Positions 43,246-52,287 are shown, counted from the first letter of the stretch. The stretch: DNA of 64,000 nt from Clostridia bacterium (GCA_026418695.1 JAOAAU010000122.1:1-64000); one strand, 5' to 3'. Program-made: numbers and translations. Notes: a model not told the origin generated them from the letters alone.

Positions 43246-43971
43246 ATGTTAAAAACAAGAGATATTGCAAAAATGATAGATCATTCCCTGCTCAGGCCGG
43301 AGTTGACAGCCGAACAGGTTAGGGAAGGCTGCCGGCTGGCCAGACAGTATGATGTTGCAACGGTATGTGTTAAACCTTCGGATGTTGGAATCGCAAAAGA
43401 AGAACTGCTGGGAAGTGATGTCCTTGTAACAACTGTGGTAGGTTTTCCTCATGGAGCTAACAAGACGGAAATCAAAGTGTTTGAAGCGGAAGAGGCTATA
43501 AAAGACGGGGCTGTTGAACTGGATATGGTTCTAAATATCGGCCGCTTGCTTTCGAAGGATTTTGATTATGTTGAGAAGGATATTCGGGCAGTAGTGGAGG
43601 CAGCCCATCGTAAAAACGTGATTGTAAAGGTTATTTTGGAAAACTGTTATCTCACGGATGAATTGAAAGAAGCAGCCTGTCGGCTATGTGAAAAGGCAGG
43701 GGCTGATTTTGTAAAAACATCTACGGGATTTGGAACCGGCGGTGCAACAATAGAAGACCTGAAACTCATGAGAAAGACCTGCAGTTCAAAAGTGCGGGTC
43801 AAAGCCGCTGGGGGAGTTAGAACTCTGGATGGCGCCCTTGCAGTCAGAAGCGTTGGTACCGTGAGATTTGGTGCAACAGCGACCAAAGCTATTTTGGATG
43901 AAGCCATGGAAAGAGAAAGAGACGGAAAATTGGTGGAAGTCTCAGAAGGAAAACTTACCGGCGGATATTGA
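43246..43971 (+). CDS. deoC: Deoxyribose-phosphate aldolase
   Basis: A 241-residue class I aldolase that cleaves 2-deoxyribose 5-phosphate to glyceraldehyde 3-phosphate and acetaldehyde in deoxynucleoside catabolism. The Schiff-base lysine lies in FVKTSTGFGTGGAT (about residue 155), with VKAAGGVRT and MIDHSLLRPE as further active-site segments. ATG 43246 follows AAGGAGTGG. It is monocistronic between the palindromic operator and a terminator; no other deo genes are in the window. Confidence 0.96.
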   Translation: MLKTRDIAKMIDHSLLRPELTAEQVREGCRLARQYDVATVCVKPSDVGIAKEELLGSDVLVTTVVGFPHGANKTEIKVFEAEEAIKDGAVELDMVLNIGRLLSKDFDYVEKDIRAVVEAAHRKNVIVKVILENCYLTDELKEAACRLCEKAGADFVKTSTGFGTGGATIEDLKLMRKTCSSKVRVKAAGGVRTLDGALAVRSVGTVRFGATATKAILDEAMERERDGKLVEVSEGKLTGGY

Positions 43972-44001
43972 ATTCATTAAATGCTCATAACATAAACCTT
44001 T

Positions 44002-44036
44002 GAACTGTCTGCTTTTTCTTTGGACAGTTCTTTTTT
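44002..44036 (+). terminator. Intrinsic terminator after deoC
   Basis: GAACTGTC (44002-44009) pairs perfectly with GACAGTTC (44023-44030), followed by TTTTTTATT. Confidence 0.85.
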
Positions 44037-44087
44037 ATTGTTTTTATAAGGATTAGGCAGAATGAAGCACAAAGATTATGGTATACA

Positions 44088-44110
44088 AATGTATTTAAAT
44101 ACATTATAAT
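44088..44110 (+). promoter_or_regulatory. Promoter of the small EamA gene with an 18-bp palindrome
   Basis: AATGTATTTAAATACATT (44088-44105) is a perfect palindrome that overlaps the -10 box TATAAT (44105-44110). Its half-site AATGTAT/ATACATT is the same as in the deoC operator, though the spacing differs, so the adjacent GntR/HutC regulator may act here too. Confidence 0.55.
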
Positions 44111-44186
44111 GAATAAATATACATGGGGTTTATGCTGAAAATTCTGCTTGGGCAGACAAAACCAATATTTCTAAGGAGGAAAATTT

Positions 44187-44615
44187 ATGTGGCTCTATAT
44201 AGTTTCAATAGCACTGGCGATCGTTGCAAATGTTTTTTATTACATATTTCAAAAATCAACACCGCATCAAGTGAATCCGCTGGCAGCACTCATGGTGACC
44301 TATTTTACGGCGATGGTGACCTGTATGGTGATTTTTCCGTTCTACCCGGATCGGGAGGGATTCCTGGTTTCCCTTAAAAAAGTAAATTGGGCCAGCATTT
44401 CATTAGGAGTTGCGGTTGTTGGGCTGGAAATGGGATTTTTACTGGCTTACCGGGCAGGGTGGAATATCAGCACTGCCGGAGTGTTTGCCAATGTTATCGT
44501 GGCTTTGATTCTGATTCCCGTCGGTATTTACTTGTTCAAGGAACATTTGAATTTGATGAATGCCGCTGGTATACTGCTATGTATTCTGGGATTGATGCTG
44601 ATCTCAAAAAAATAA
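44187..44615 (+). CDS. Half-size EamA-family transporter
   Basis: A 142-residue membrane protein with five hydrophobic segments, equal to one EamA repeat of the DMT superfamily (ending GILLCILGLMLISKK). Such half-size members work as dimers. It follows GAGGAGG at ATG 44187. It is monocistronic between a palindrome-bearing promoter and a terminator. Possible substrates are small metabolites or sugars; none is indicated. Confidence 0.88.
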   Translation: MWLYIVSIALAIVANVFYYIFQKSTPHQVNPLAALMVTYFTAMVTCMVIFPFYPDREGFLVSLKKVNWASISLGVAVVGLEMGFLLAYRAGWNISTAGVFANVIVALILIPVGIYLFKEHLNLMNAAGILLCILGLMLISKK

Positions 44616-44622
44616 TGAATCT

Positions 44623-44656
44623 AAAAAGGTTCAGGCATTCTGCTTGAACCTTTTTT
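44623..44656 (+). terminator. Intrinsic terminator after the small EamA gene
   Basis: AAAAAGGTTCA pairs with TGAACCTTTTTT (44645-44656), with GGC/GCT partly extending the stem in the loop. Confidence 0.9.
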
Positions 44657-44762
44657 GCTGCGGACGATCGAAGGGCAGGCACCCTGCAGATATTGAATAG
44701 AGTATCATTGGTTAAGCTTTCTCAATATAATGATTGTATATACATGTGAAAGGGGAATGGAA

Positions 44763-44885
44763 ATGACGGAAAAGAGTCAGCATGACTTGCTGTTTACGAT
44801 TACTGCGATTTTATTTATACTTTTTTCTACTGGTTTGGCAGTTCCCGGTGAGATCAATACGGGTGACACCATAGTGATTCCTTAA
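44763..44885 (+). CDS. Small single-span membrane peptide, 40 residues
   Basis: ATG 44763 after AGGGGAATGGAA opens a 40-codon frame. The peptide has a charged start (MTEKSQHD), a hydrophobic helix (LLFTITAILFILFSTGLAV) and a short polar end (PGEINTGDTIVIP). It would be a one-span membrane peptide. Family not recognised. It is 122 bases before the Asn-Gly protein and close to a second small membrane peptide gene, which suggests a cluster. Confidence 0.6.
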   Translation: MTEKSQHDLLFTITAILFILFSTGLAVPGEINTGDTIVIP

Positions 44886-45007
44886 TTGCCAGAGTACATA
44901 TAAAAAGCTTGTTTATTGGTATGATATGTTTTAGGATCAATTGATTTATTCAACAAAATTGTTTTTATAATATTTGTTTTCAACTTATATTGAAGGGGTG
45001 ACCTTCC

Positions 45008-45394
45008 GTGTTCCCGTCTGATAGTTTTAACCCATTGTTAAAAGATCTGATGTCCCGGCTTGGGGCTGCGCCGAATAGTGAAGGGAATCCCAGCAACAAT
45101 TCAAAGAGCAAGAACGGAAAAAATAATGGAAATGGCAATGGTAACGGAAATGGAAATGGCAATGGTTCCAAAAACTCTAAAGCAACCATTGCCCCTTCTC
45201 AGGCTTTGATTATTGCAGGGCTTCTAGGAGGTGTTCTTGAAGTAGAGTCGGTATTGGTGGATCGCGATCAGATTGTTCAAATTGTTCTTTCAGGATCTTT
45301 GAAGGAAAAGTCACAGTTGGAGAAAGTAATGGATCAGATCGGGACCATGTCTTTTGACGATGTCATGAAAGCAGTGATTAACAGGCTTACCTAA
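45008..45394 (+). CDS. Asn-Gly repeat protein, 128 residues, unknown function
   Basis: A protein not recognised from any family. The first ~20 residues (FPSDSFNPLLKDLMSRLG) form a helix, followed by a low-complexity Ser/Asn/Lys/Gly tract (residues ~25-58) that includes a run of alternating Asn-Gly pairs, and then a helical hydrophobic domain (SQALIIAGLLGGVLEVESVLV and DQIVQIVLSGSLKEKSQLEK). The GTG start at 45008 follows GAAGGGGTGACC. The repeat makes it prone to length changes. The hydrophobic ending could dock on a membrane or spore surface. Confidence 0.7.
   Translation: MFPSDSFNPLLKDLMSRLGAAPNSEGNPSNNSKSKNGKNNGNGNGNGNGNGNGSKNSKATIAPSQALIIAGLLGGVLEVESVLVDRDQIVQIVLSGSLKEKSQLEKVMDQIGTMSFDDVMKAVINRLT
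45120..45166 (+). repeat. Trinucleotide-pair tract coding for Asn-Gly
   Basis: About seven near-identical copies of the six-base unit AATGGN/AACGGN in tandem, coding for alternating Asn-Gly. Variation at the third codon positions shows it is held by selection on the protein and not a recent slippage product alone. Confidence 0.7.
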
Positions 45395-45561
45395 AGACCT
45401 TGAAGGCAATAGTACGTGGGAAGGCAGGGTTTGTTCCGCTTGTTGGATGACAAGGGAAACATCGTTTGACACACGGTTTTAATTTCTTAATATCATCAAT
45501 GAAAACACTTAAGCTTGTTTTATACTCGGATCGAATTTGAAGATCTCCAAGGGGGAAAACC

Positions 45562-45675
45562 ATGGGAACCGATAACGATTTGCTGTGCGGATTTCATAGA
45601 GTATCGGTATGGGCGGCAGTGCTTTTTATTGTGTTTTTTATAATACTTTTTTTTGTACTGGGAAGCTGTGACTAG
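45562..45675 (+). CDS. Small single-span membrane peptide, 37 residues
   Basis: ATG 45562 after AAGGGGGAAAACC opens a 37-codon frame with MGTDNDLLCGFHRVSVWAAV at the start and a continuous hydrophobic run (LFIVFFIILFFVLG) to SCD. It resembles the short hydrophobic peptides of the YjcZ type found in spore formers, in size and pattern only. A perfect ten-base hairpin (45678-45702) follows the stop. No family identified. Confidence 0.55.
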   Translation: MGTDNDLLCGFHRVSVWAAVLFIVFFIILFFVLGSCD

Positions 45676-45677
45676 AC

Positions 45678-45702
45678 CAATCTTTTAGCTGTTAAAAGAT
45701 TG
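45678..45702. repeat. Perfect 10-bp stem after the second membrane peptide gene
   Basis: CAATCTTTTA and TAAAAGATTG around GCTGT. Without a proper T-run it is a weak terminator or a 3'-stability hairpin. Confidence 0.55.
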
Positions 45703-45849
45703 AACGTAAAAAATTCTGCTGCCTCAATTTTATTATGCTACGAAACGCTTGATTTTTACCTTAATATGCATGCTTAAAATAAAATCATGAGCTTAATTTA
45801 TAAATGAAGCTGGCAAAGGACCTTTTCCTATCATAAATCACAGATTCAA

Positions 45850-46782
45850 TCATTTGTTTTTGGAACCGATCCACATGAGAATATCACTTATTACCTTTTC
45901 ACGGTTGATTTCATTGAGCATTTCATGTCTTCCGCCTTCATACAGTTTAAAAGTAATATCTTGAATCCCAGATCTTTGATAGATATTCACAAGTTTAGTC
46001 ACAACTTTTCCATACCGGCCAACCGGGTCCATTTCTCCGGAAAAGATCAGGATCGGAACTGATTTTGGCAATCTTTCAACGTTTAGTAAATTTTGAACAG
46101 CTAAAATGCCATTGAAAAAATCGTAATAAAAGCCCGCGGAACAAGTCTGCCCGCATAATGGGTCCCGGATATACTTGTTGACTTCGTCCTGGTCCCTGCT
46201 AAGCCAATCAAAGGGAGTACGCTTTTCCGGGCACTTTGCATTGAAGTTGTAAAAACTGAGCCCGCTGATCAATTCGCTAATTTTATTTCGTCCATGTCTT
46301 CGGATGATCTGTTTGCATAAAAACTTACCGAATATAAGCATGAACGTAGAACTGCCGCCGGTCCCGGAAAGGATGAAGCCCTTAATATTCCATAAATCAT
46401 TATTTTCGTACATTACCTGCCTTAAAGCAAAACTCCCCATACTGTGTCCGAAAATGAAGAGAGGAAGGTTAGGTTGTTGTTCTCTAATAATTTTTGTTAG
46501 CTCAATAATATCTTTTACAATCCAGTTCCAACCATCAACGCCGGCATGACCCAGCAAATCAGTTTTTGCCGCCGTTCTGCCATGCCCTCTGTGATCGTGG
46601 GCATATACAATATATCCTGCATCAGTCAAAACTTCGGCAAAATGCTCGTAGCGTCTGGCATGCTCGGAGATTCCATGAATGATTTGAACGATACCCTTTG
46701 CAGCAGATACGTCTGGTTCCCATTTATAGGTAAAAATTTCGACGCCTTCACTGTCTTTAAAAGTGAAATCACTGACTTTCAA
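45850..46782 (-). CDS. Alpha/beta hydrolase, monoacylglycerol-lipase/lysophospholipase type
   Basis: A 310-residue alpha/beta hydrolase with oxyanion-hole stretch IVQIIHGISEHARRYEHF, HDHRGHGRT, and the nucleophile elbow GHSMGSFALRQ (about residue 110). A late Asp (FSGEMDPVG) and His (GGRHEMLNE) complete the triad. This type cleaves monoacylglycerol or lysophospholipids, releasing glycerol or a glycerol phosphate. It starts 25 bases after glpK on the same strand, so both may be co-transcribed for glycerol lipid use. Confidence 0.9.
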   Translation of the reverse strand: MKVSDFTFKDSEGVEIFTYKWEPDVSAAKGIVQIIHGISEHARRYEHFAEVLTDAGYIVYAHDHRGHGRTAAKTDLLGHAGVDGWNWIVKDIIELTKIIREQQPNLPLFIFGHSMGSFALRQVMYENNDLWNIKGFILSGTGGSSTFMLIFGKFLCKQIIRRHGRNKISELISGLSFYNFNAKCPEKRTPFDWLSRDQDEVNKYIRDPLCGQTCSAGFYYDFFNGILAVQNLLNVERLPKSVPILIFSGEMDPVGRYGKVVTKLVNIYQRSGIQDITFKLYEGGRHEMLNEINREKVISDILMWIGSKNK

Positions 46783-46807
46783 TCAACACCCCTCCTTGTC
46801 GACGGGT

Positions 46808-48301
46808 TTATTTTTCCCAATCTTTTGCTCTTTCAACAGCTCTTTTCCAGTTATAATATTTTTGTTCTTTCTGAAGTTCGGGCATTTGGGGAATGAAGGT
46901 CTTGTCAATTCGGCAGGCTTGTCTGATTTCTTCCTTGTTCCCCCAGATTCCTGAAGAGAGGCCGGCAAGATAGGCTGCCCCCAGCGCTGTCGTCTCGATA
47001 ATTATCGGTCGCTTTACCGGTATTCCAAGGATATCCGACTGGAACTGCATCAAGAAGGGACTAATACTTGCACCTCCGTCAACCCTGAGCTCTTTCATTT
47101 TGATTTCAGAATCTGCTTCCATGGCTTCAATGACATCCCGGCACTGATAGGCAATGGACTCCAGTGTTGCCCGGATAATATGCTGTCTATTGGTTCCGCG
47201 TGTCATTCCTACAATTGCTCCTCTGGCGTACATATCCCAATACGGAGCACCCAGTCCGGTAAAAGCAGGGACTACATAGACTCCGCCAGTATCAGGTACC
47301 TTTTCTGCCTCAATGTCACATTCCTGAGCGCTTGAAACAAGCTTTAACTCGTCACGAAGCCATTGAATGCTTGCACCGCCATTAAATACGCTTCCTTCAA
47401 GGGCATACTCGATATTGCCGTTGATTCCCCAGGAAATAGTGGTCAGCAGATTATTTCTTGAGCTTACAGGTTTCTCTCCGGTATTCATTAATATAAAACA
47501 TCCCGTACCATAGGTGCTTTTTACACTGCCTTTTTCAAAACAGGTCTGACCGAACAGGGCAGACTGCTGATCGCCTGCAATGCCGCAAATGGGGATGCTT
47601 GAACCCAAAATGCTTTCTTCCGTTTCTCCTAGATATCCGGAGGAATCAACCACTCTAGGGAGAATTCCGGCAGGTATCTGCAATTCATCCAGCAGGTCTG
47701 AATCCCATTCCAGTTTGCGAATATTGAAGAGCATGGTCCTTGATGCATTGGAATAGTCCGTTGCATGTATTCGGCCGCCGGTAAGGTTCCAGATGATCCA
47801 TGTATCGATGGTTCCCGCCAGGAGTTCTCCGTCATTCGCTTTCTTTCGGAGTCCGTCAACGTTGTCAAGAAGCCATTTTATCTTTGTTCCAGAAAAATAA
47901 GCATCTACGACAAGCCCCGTCCTCTCCTGGATGATTCTTGCAAGACCGTGTTTTTTCAGCTCATCACAGGTTCCTGAGGATCTTCTGCATTGCCAGACGA
48001 TGGCATTATAGACCGGCTTGCCTGTATACCTGTCCCAAAGGATGACGGTTTCTCTTTGATTGGTGATGCCGATGCTGCTGATTTCCGCAGGAAGAATTCC
48101 TGCCTTTTTGATTGCGCTTCTTGCTGCTTCCAGCTGTCCTTTCCAAATCTCAATGGGATCATGCTCTACCCATCCAGGTTTAGGGTATATCTGACGCAAA
48201 GGTATACTTTCCATGGCGATGATTTCCGAATGGGTGTTAAAAATGACGGCTTTTGAACTGGTTGTACCCTGATCTAACGATAGAATGAACCTTTTTTCCA
48301 T
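46808..48301 (-). CDS. glpK: Glycerol kinase
   Basis: A 497-residue FGGY kinase making glycerol 3-phosphate from glycerol and ATP. It has the N-terminal [14 protein letters not shown] phosphate site, substrate-site [27 protein letters not shown] and [19 protein letters not shown] (FGGY signature 2). Length is normal. ATG 48301 has a weak GGGGGACC before it. No glpF or glpD lies next to it; the lipase gene follows. The glycerol 3-phosphate made here can reach dihydroxyacetone phosphate, the MgsA substrate. Confidence 0.96.
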   Translation of the reverse strand: MEKRFILSLDQGTTSSKAVIFNTHSEIIAMESIPLRQIYPKPGWVEHDPIEIWKGQLEAARSAIKKAGILPAEISSIGITNQRETVILWDRYTGKPVYNAIVWQCRRSSGTCDELKKHGLARIIQERTGLVVDAYFSGTKIKWLLDNVDGLRKKANDGELLAGTIDTWIIWNLTGGRIHATDYSNASRTMLFNIRKLEWDSDLLDELQIPAGILPRVVDSSGYLGETEESILGSSIPICGIAGDQQSALFGQTCFEKGSVKSTYGTGCFILMNTGEKPVSSRNNLLTTISWGINGNIEYALEGSVFNGGASIQWLRDELKLVSSAQECDIEAEKVPDTGGVYVVPAFTGLGAPYWDMYARGAIVGMTRGTNRQHIIRATLESIAYQCRDVIEAMEADSEIKMKELRVDGGASISPFLMQFQSDILGIPVKRPIIIETTALGAAYLAGLSSGIWGNKEEIRQACRIDKTFIPQMPELQKEQKYYNWKRAVERAKDWEK

Positions 48302-48537
48302 GACGGTCCCCCCGAATGATAGAACTGATTTCAGTCAGTTTATTTAAGATAGTGTTCCAACTGGATTCGTACAATGGCATTTTGATATAGATCCCAATGT
48401 GTTTAAGAGGTTGACATCTTTGATCACTGTTTCGTTTGATTTCCATAATGGGATAATAATCCTATTCTATCATAAAGTCAGCATTGGTTGTCGTAGTTGT
48501 TGGAAAAAATAAAATGCATTACTGGTATTTAAAAAGA

Positions 48538-48566
48538 TTGACATTTTTTATTAACGCTGGTAAAAT
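48538..48566 (+). promoter_or_regulatory. leuA promoter
   Basis: TTGACA (48538-48543), 17 bases, TAAAAT (48561-48566), about 15 bases before the start of the T-box leader. Confidence 0.75.
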
Positions 48567-48585
48567 TCACTTAATATCTAAAAGT

Positions 48586-48825
48586 GATGATTGGAAACAG
48601 TAAAAATCTAGATCATTTTCAGAGAGCCGGTGGTTGGTGTGAATCGGTAGTTTTTTAGGTTTTGAACTCGTCCAGGAACTGCAGCCCGAAAATGTAGGGT
48701 ATGCCGGATTTCCACCGTTAAAGGGATAGATGGTGATGGCCATCGAAAAGAGTGGATTCAGACTGAATCAACTAGAGTGGTACCGCGAGTTAACCTCGTC
48801 TCTATAGCAGAGACGGGGTTTTTTT
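48586..48825 (+). promoter_or_regulatory. Leucine-specific T-box leader of leuA
   Basis: The leader shows the stem I apical pattern AGAGAGCCGGTGGTTGGTG, then GAACTCGTCC with the specifier triplet CTC (Leu, 48667-48669), the T-box element AGAGTGGTACCGCG (48774-48787) and a terminator with perfect arms CCTCGTCTCT/AGAGACGGGG (G-U pairing allowed) and a T7 run (48794-48825). Uncharged tRNA(Leu) would favour the antiterminator and switch on leuA, 210 bases downstream. Confidence 0.92.
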
Positions 48826-48854
48826 GTCGCTGATGCACAAGACCCTGAACTCTG

Positions 48855-48885
48855 ATGATTCAGGACTGCGCACCCTGAATCATTA
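48855..48885 (+). repeat. Hairpin between T-box and leuA
   Basis: TGATTCAGG and CCTGAATCA can pair around ACTGCGCAC in the read-through leader. No T-run follows. Function unknown. Confidence 0.5.
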
Positions 48886-48960
48886 AATCTTGTATCAGTG
48901 AATCTGGTTGCTTATAAAGTTTGAAAGAGCACAGATTGGAAAAGCGATATCACTTCAGAG

Positions 48961-48987
48961 CGTGGTTAAACTCCGGAGTTAACCACG
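48961..48987 (+). repeat. Near-perfect 26-base palindrome upstream of leuA
   Basis: CGTGGTTAA, one extra A, CTCC / GGAG, TTAACCACG: a 13-base-arm palindrome with a single bulged A, centred about 60 bases before the leuA start. As RNA it is a tight stem without a T-run; as DNA it could be an operator. Confidence 0.6.
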
Positions 48988-49035
48988 AATTCCAAAATGT
49001 TGTTTTAAAGAAAAATGATTTAGGAGGTTGATATT

Positions 49036-50616
49036 ATGAGTAGAAGAATACTGGTATTGGATACGACCTTAAGAGATGGAGAACAAGTACCGGGAGCAAA
49101 ACTGAATTTATATGAAAAAATTGAAATAGCCAATCAGTTGAAAGCACTGAACGTAGATATTATTGAAGCAGGTTTTCCGTCCTCTTCACAGGGAGACTTT
49201 CAAGCAGTAAAGGAAATTGCCAGGGCTGTAGGAAGGGGACCCATGATTACGGCGCTTGCAAGAGCGGTAAAAAGTGATATTGATGCGGTGTATGAAAGTG
49301 TCCGATATGCTGAAAGACCTTTGATTCATATTGTTTTGGGAACTTCCGAGGTCCATGTGGAGAAGAAATTCAGGCGATCGAGGGAAGAAGTTCTTGAGAT
49401 GGGAGTAAATGCGGTCAAATATGCAAAAACACTGCTTCCACAGGTACAATATTCAACGGAAGATGCATCAAGATCGGATTTTGAATACCTTTGGAGAACC
49501 ATTGAGGCTGTGGTAAAAGCAGGTGCCACCATGATTAATATTCCGGATACGGTTGGGTTTGCAGTTCCTGAAGAATTCGGTGAATTGGTCCGAAAAATTA
49601 ATGACCGGTTAAAAAACTTAAATGACAAGGTAATCCTCAGCGTTCACTGTCATAACGATACCGGACTGGCAACGGCGAATACACTGATTGCAGTAAAAAA
49701 CGGTGCAGATAAAGTAGAGTGTACCATCAATGGACTGGGAGAAAGAGCAGGAAATGCTGCACTGGAAGAGGTGGTGGTGGGAATCAAGCTTCGACCTGAA
49801 TACTACGGTGCAGTTACTGGTGTCGTCACAAAGGAAATCTATAGAACATCCAAATTGGTCAGCAGCTTGACAGGGCTGGATGTTCAGGTAAATAAAGCTT
49901 TGACGGGAGATAATGCGTTTGCACATTCCTCGGGGATCCATCAGGATGGCCTGCTGAAATCCAGGGATGTATACGAAATTATTCAGCCAGAAGATGTCGG
50001 GGTTGAGGACATGGAGATGATCCTGACTGCACGCTCGGGACGTCATGCTTTTAGAAATTCCGTTGAAAAAATCGGCTACAAATTTGAGGAGGAGCAGGAT
50101 TTTGAATGCATCTTTGAAAAATTCCTCGAACTGGCAGATATCAAGAAAGAGGTTTATTACTCAGATCTCTACTATTTGATGGAGAAATACAACGAAGGAA
50201 GGCAATCCGGAGAAAAGCAAATCAGCAGGTTATCCGGGTGTGATTTGTTTGAACTGGTGTCTTTCCAGGTCGTAACCAATGATATTCTTCCAACGGCAAC
50301 CATTCAAATCAAGAGAGGCAATGAGATGATCAAGCAAAGCGCGGTTGGAGACGGTCCGGTAGATGCCCTGTATACAGCAATTAAAAATGCAGTAGGGATG
50401 GATATTTCTCTTAAAGAGTATAAAATCAACAGCATGTCCCGTGGAAAAGAAGCTGTTGGAAGAGTCAATATCAAGATCGTCTTTGAGGATAAGACCTATA
50501 CCGCCAGAGCTTCCGATACGGACATCATCAAGGCCAGTGCGCTTGCCTTCATCAATGGAATCAACGCCATCACTATTGAAAAAATAAGTGAAAGTGCCCT
50601 GGAGCAAGAAGTTTAA
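49036..50616 (+). CDS. leuA: 2-isopropylmalate synthase
   Basis: A 526-residue enzyme condensing acetyl-CoA and 2-oxoisovalerate to 2-isopropylmalate, the first step of leucine synthesis. The HMGL catalytic barrel has LDTTLRDGEQVPGA, HCHNDTGLATAN (metal His) and GIHQDGLLK; the C-terminal LeuA regulatory domain (residues ~395-520) is complete and would bind leucine for feedback. ATG 49036 follows TAGGAGGTTG. The Leu T-box supports leucine over homocitrate or citramalate synthase. No other leu genes are in the window. Confidence 0.95.
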   Translation: MSRRILVLDTTLRDGEQVPGAKLNLYEKIEIANQLKALNVDIIEAGFPSSSQGDFQAVKEIARAVGRGPMITALARAVKSDIDAVYESVRYAERPLIHIVLGTSEVHVEKKFRRSREEVLEMGVNAVKYAKTLLPQVQYSTEDASRSDFEYLWRTIEAVVKAGATMINIPDTVGFAVPEEFGELVRKINDRLKNLNDKVILSVHCHNDTGLATANTLIAVKNGADKVECTINGLGERAGNAALEEVVVGIKLRPEYYGAVTGVVTKEIYRTSKLVSSLTGLDVQVNKALTGDNAFAHSSGIHQDGLLKSRDVYEIIQPEDVGVEDMEMILTARSGRHAFRNSVEKIGYKFEEEQDFECIFEKFLELADIKKEVYYSDLYYLMEKYNEGRQSGEKQISRLSGCDLFELVSFQVVTNDILPTATIQIKRGNEMIKQSAVGDGPVDALYTAIKNAVGMDISLKEYKINSMSRGKEAVGRVNIKIVFEDKTYTARASDTDIIKASALAFINGINAITIEKISESALEQEV

Positions 50617-50729
50617 CATTAAGCGCAAATACTTTAAGATTCTGAATCCTTACGTTGACTGTAAAAGGGCTTGGTAAGGAAAAATTCAGTGGACGATATG
50701 GTTTGGACAATAGGATGTTAGGATCATCA

Positions 50730-50760
50730 AAAGAGGCTCGTTGTATCAACGAGCCTCTTT
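50730..50760. terminator. Bidirectional terminator between leuA and glyA
   Basis: AAAGAGGCTCGTTG and CAACGAGCCTCTTT form a perfect 14-base stem around TAT; A/T tracts on both sides suit convergent transcripts. Confidence 0.85.
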
Positions 50761-50778
50761 GAGATCTACTCCAAGAAA

Positions 50779-52287
50779 TTAATCTACAAAATGTTTTTCG
50801 AGAAAGTTCAAGTCGAGCTGCGGGTACACCGGGAACCTGCCTAAAAGTGCCCGAACTCTCGTGATAGCTTCTTCTCTAATGTTTTCATCAATCACATACT
50901 TCGCCTTACTGACGGTACCACTTGAAGTAGTCGTTGGCTTTGTGCCTGAAAGTACCAATTTGATGATGGATGCGATTTCCGCCATCTCTGCCTGACCCAT
51001 TCCAAGGGTAGTGACTGCCGGGGTTCCGATTCTTAGTCCGCTTGTATACCACGGGCCATTAGGATCGTAAGGAAGAGGGCTTCTGCTGGTTGTAATCAGG
51101 CAATCACAAAGGGCGCTTTCTGCCTGCCGTCCGGTGATACCAAAAGGACTGACATTCAGAAGGAAAAGATGATTGTCGGTACCATTGGTGGATACCGGAA
51201 TTCCAAGCTGCATGCAGGCTTCGGCAAAGGCTTTGGCGTTATCAACAACTTTTGCTGCATATTCCTTAAACTCCGGTGAGCAGGCTTCTGTAAATGCTAC
51301 AGCTTTTGCAGCCATAACATGGGGGAGAGGGCCGCCGATGACAAGGGGGCATCCTTTATCCACATGTTCTGCAAATTCATCGGTACAAAGGATCATACCG
51401 CCTCTGGGACCACGGAGCGTCTTATGAGTTGTCGTTGTAACAATATGGGCATAGGGGACGGGGTTATATTCTCCTGTAAAAACACCGCCCGCCACAATTC
51501 CTGCAAAATGGGCCATATCCACCATAAATACCGCATTGACCTTGTCGGCAATCTCACGCATGCGGCGGAAATTGATTTTTCTAGGATAAGCGCTATAGCC
51601 GGTAAGAAGGATGAGTGGCTTGATTTTAACTGCCATCGCTTCGATTTGATCATAATTGATTAAGTGCGTTTTTTCATCCACTGCATAATTATAATGTTCA
51701 AACATTCTACCTGAGATGTTATGTCTGTAACCATGGGTCAAATGCCCGCCGGAAAACAGGTCCAGACCTAAAAGCTTTTGGTTGCCAAGCTTTTCGCGGA
51801 TACGGGACCAATCCTCATCAGTTACTTTTAAGGGGTCTGTGACTCCCAGTTTTTCCAGTTCTGGGACATGAACCCGTGCATTCAGGATTGCCCAAAAAGC
51901 AATGAGATTGGCATCTGCCCCGCTATGGGGCTGAACATAGGCATGATCGCAGCCAAATACTTTTTTTGCCAGATCACAGGCTAGATTTTCGATAAAGTCA
52001 ACTTGCTCACACCCTGCATAGTTGCGGTGTCCCGGATAACCTTCTGCGTATTTGTCGGTGAGCAGATTTCCCATGGCCAGCTGTGTGGCCAGAGAACAGT
52101 AGTTTTCACTGGCGATGAGTTTTAAATGACTCCTCTGGTTTCTGATTTCATTAACGATGGCTTTCGCAATGTCCGGAGAAACCCTGGAAATCTCGGAAAG
52201 GTTCGCGATATAGGCCAGAAAACCGGCATCCATGTTTTCCTTTCCCATACTTTGGATATAATCCATGACAGCATTCAAATGAGACAT
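50779..52287 (-). CDS. glyA: Serine hydroxymethyltransferase, long form
   Basis: A 502-residue PLP enzyme interconverting serine and glycine with tetrahydrofolate. The PLP lysine lies in TTTTHKTLRGPRGG (about residue 286); LIASENY, YAEGYPGHRNYAGCEQVD and SGADANL are also family hallmarks. At 502 residues it exceeds the usual ~415 by about 85: an N-terminal extension of ~50 residues and an insertion near residues 130-185 (around VHVPELEKLGVTDP). ATG 52287 after AGGAGG is preferred. It is controlled by a glycine riboswitch directly upstream. Confidence 0.93.
   Translation of the reverse strand: MSHLNAVMDYIQSMGKENMDAGFLAYIANLSEISRVSPDIAKAIVNEIRNQRSHLKLIASENYCSLATQLAMGNLLTDKYAEGYPGHRNYAGCEQVDFIENLACDLAKKVFGCDHAYVQPHSGADANLIAFWAILNARVHVPELEKLGVTDPLKVTDEDWSRIREKLGNQKLLGLDLFSGGHLTHGYRHNISGRMFEHYNYAVDEKTHLINYDQIEAMAVKIKPLILLTGYSAYPRKINFRRMREIADKVNAVFMVDMAHFAGIVAGGVFTGEYNPVPYAHIVTTTTHKTLRGPRGGMILCTDEFAEHVDKGCPLVIGGPLPHVMAAKAVAFTEACSPEFKEYAAKVVDNAKAFAEACMQLGIPVSTNGTDNHLFLLNVSPFGITGRQAESALCDCLITTSRSPLPYDPNGPWYTSGLRIGTPAVTTLGMGQAEMAEIASIIKLVLSGTKPTTTSSGTVSKAKYVIDENIREEAITRVRALLGRFPVYPQLDLNFLEKHFVD

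Noticed and set aside
45120-45166. Short tandem repeat as possible CRISPR or satellite
   Set aside because: Six-base units inside a reading frame that code for Asn-Gly; there are no spacers.
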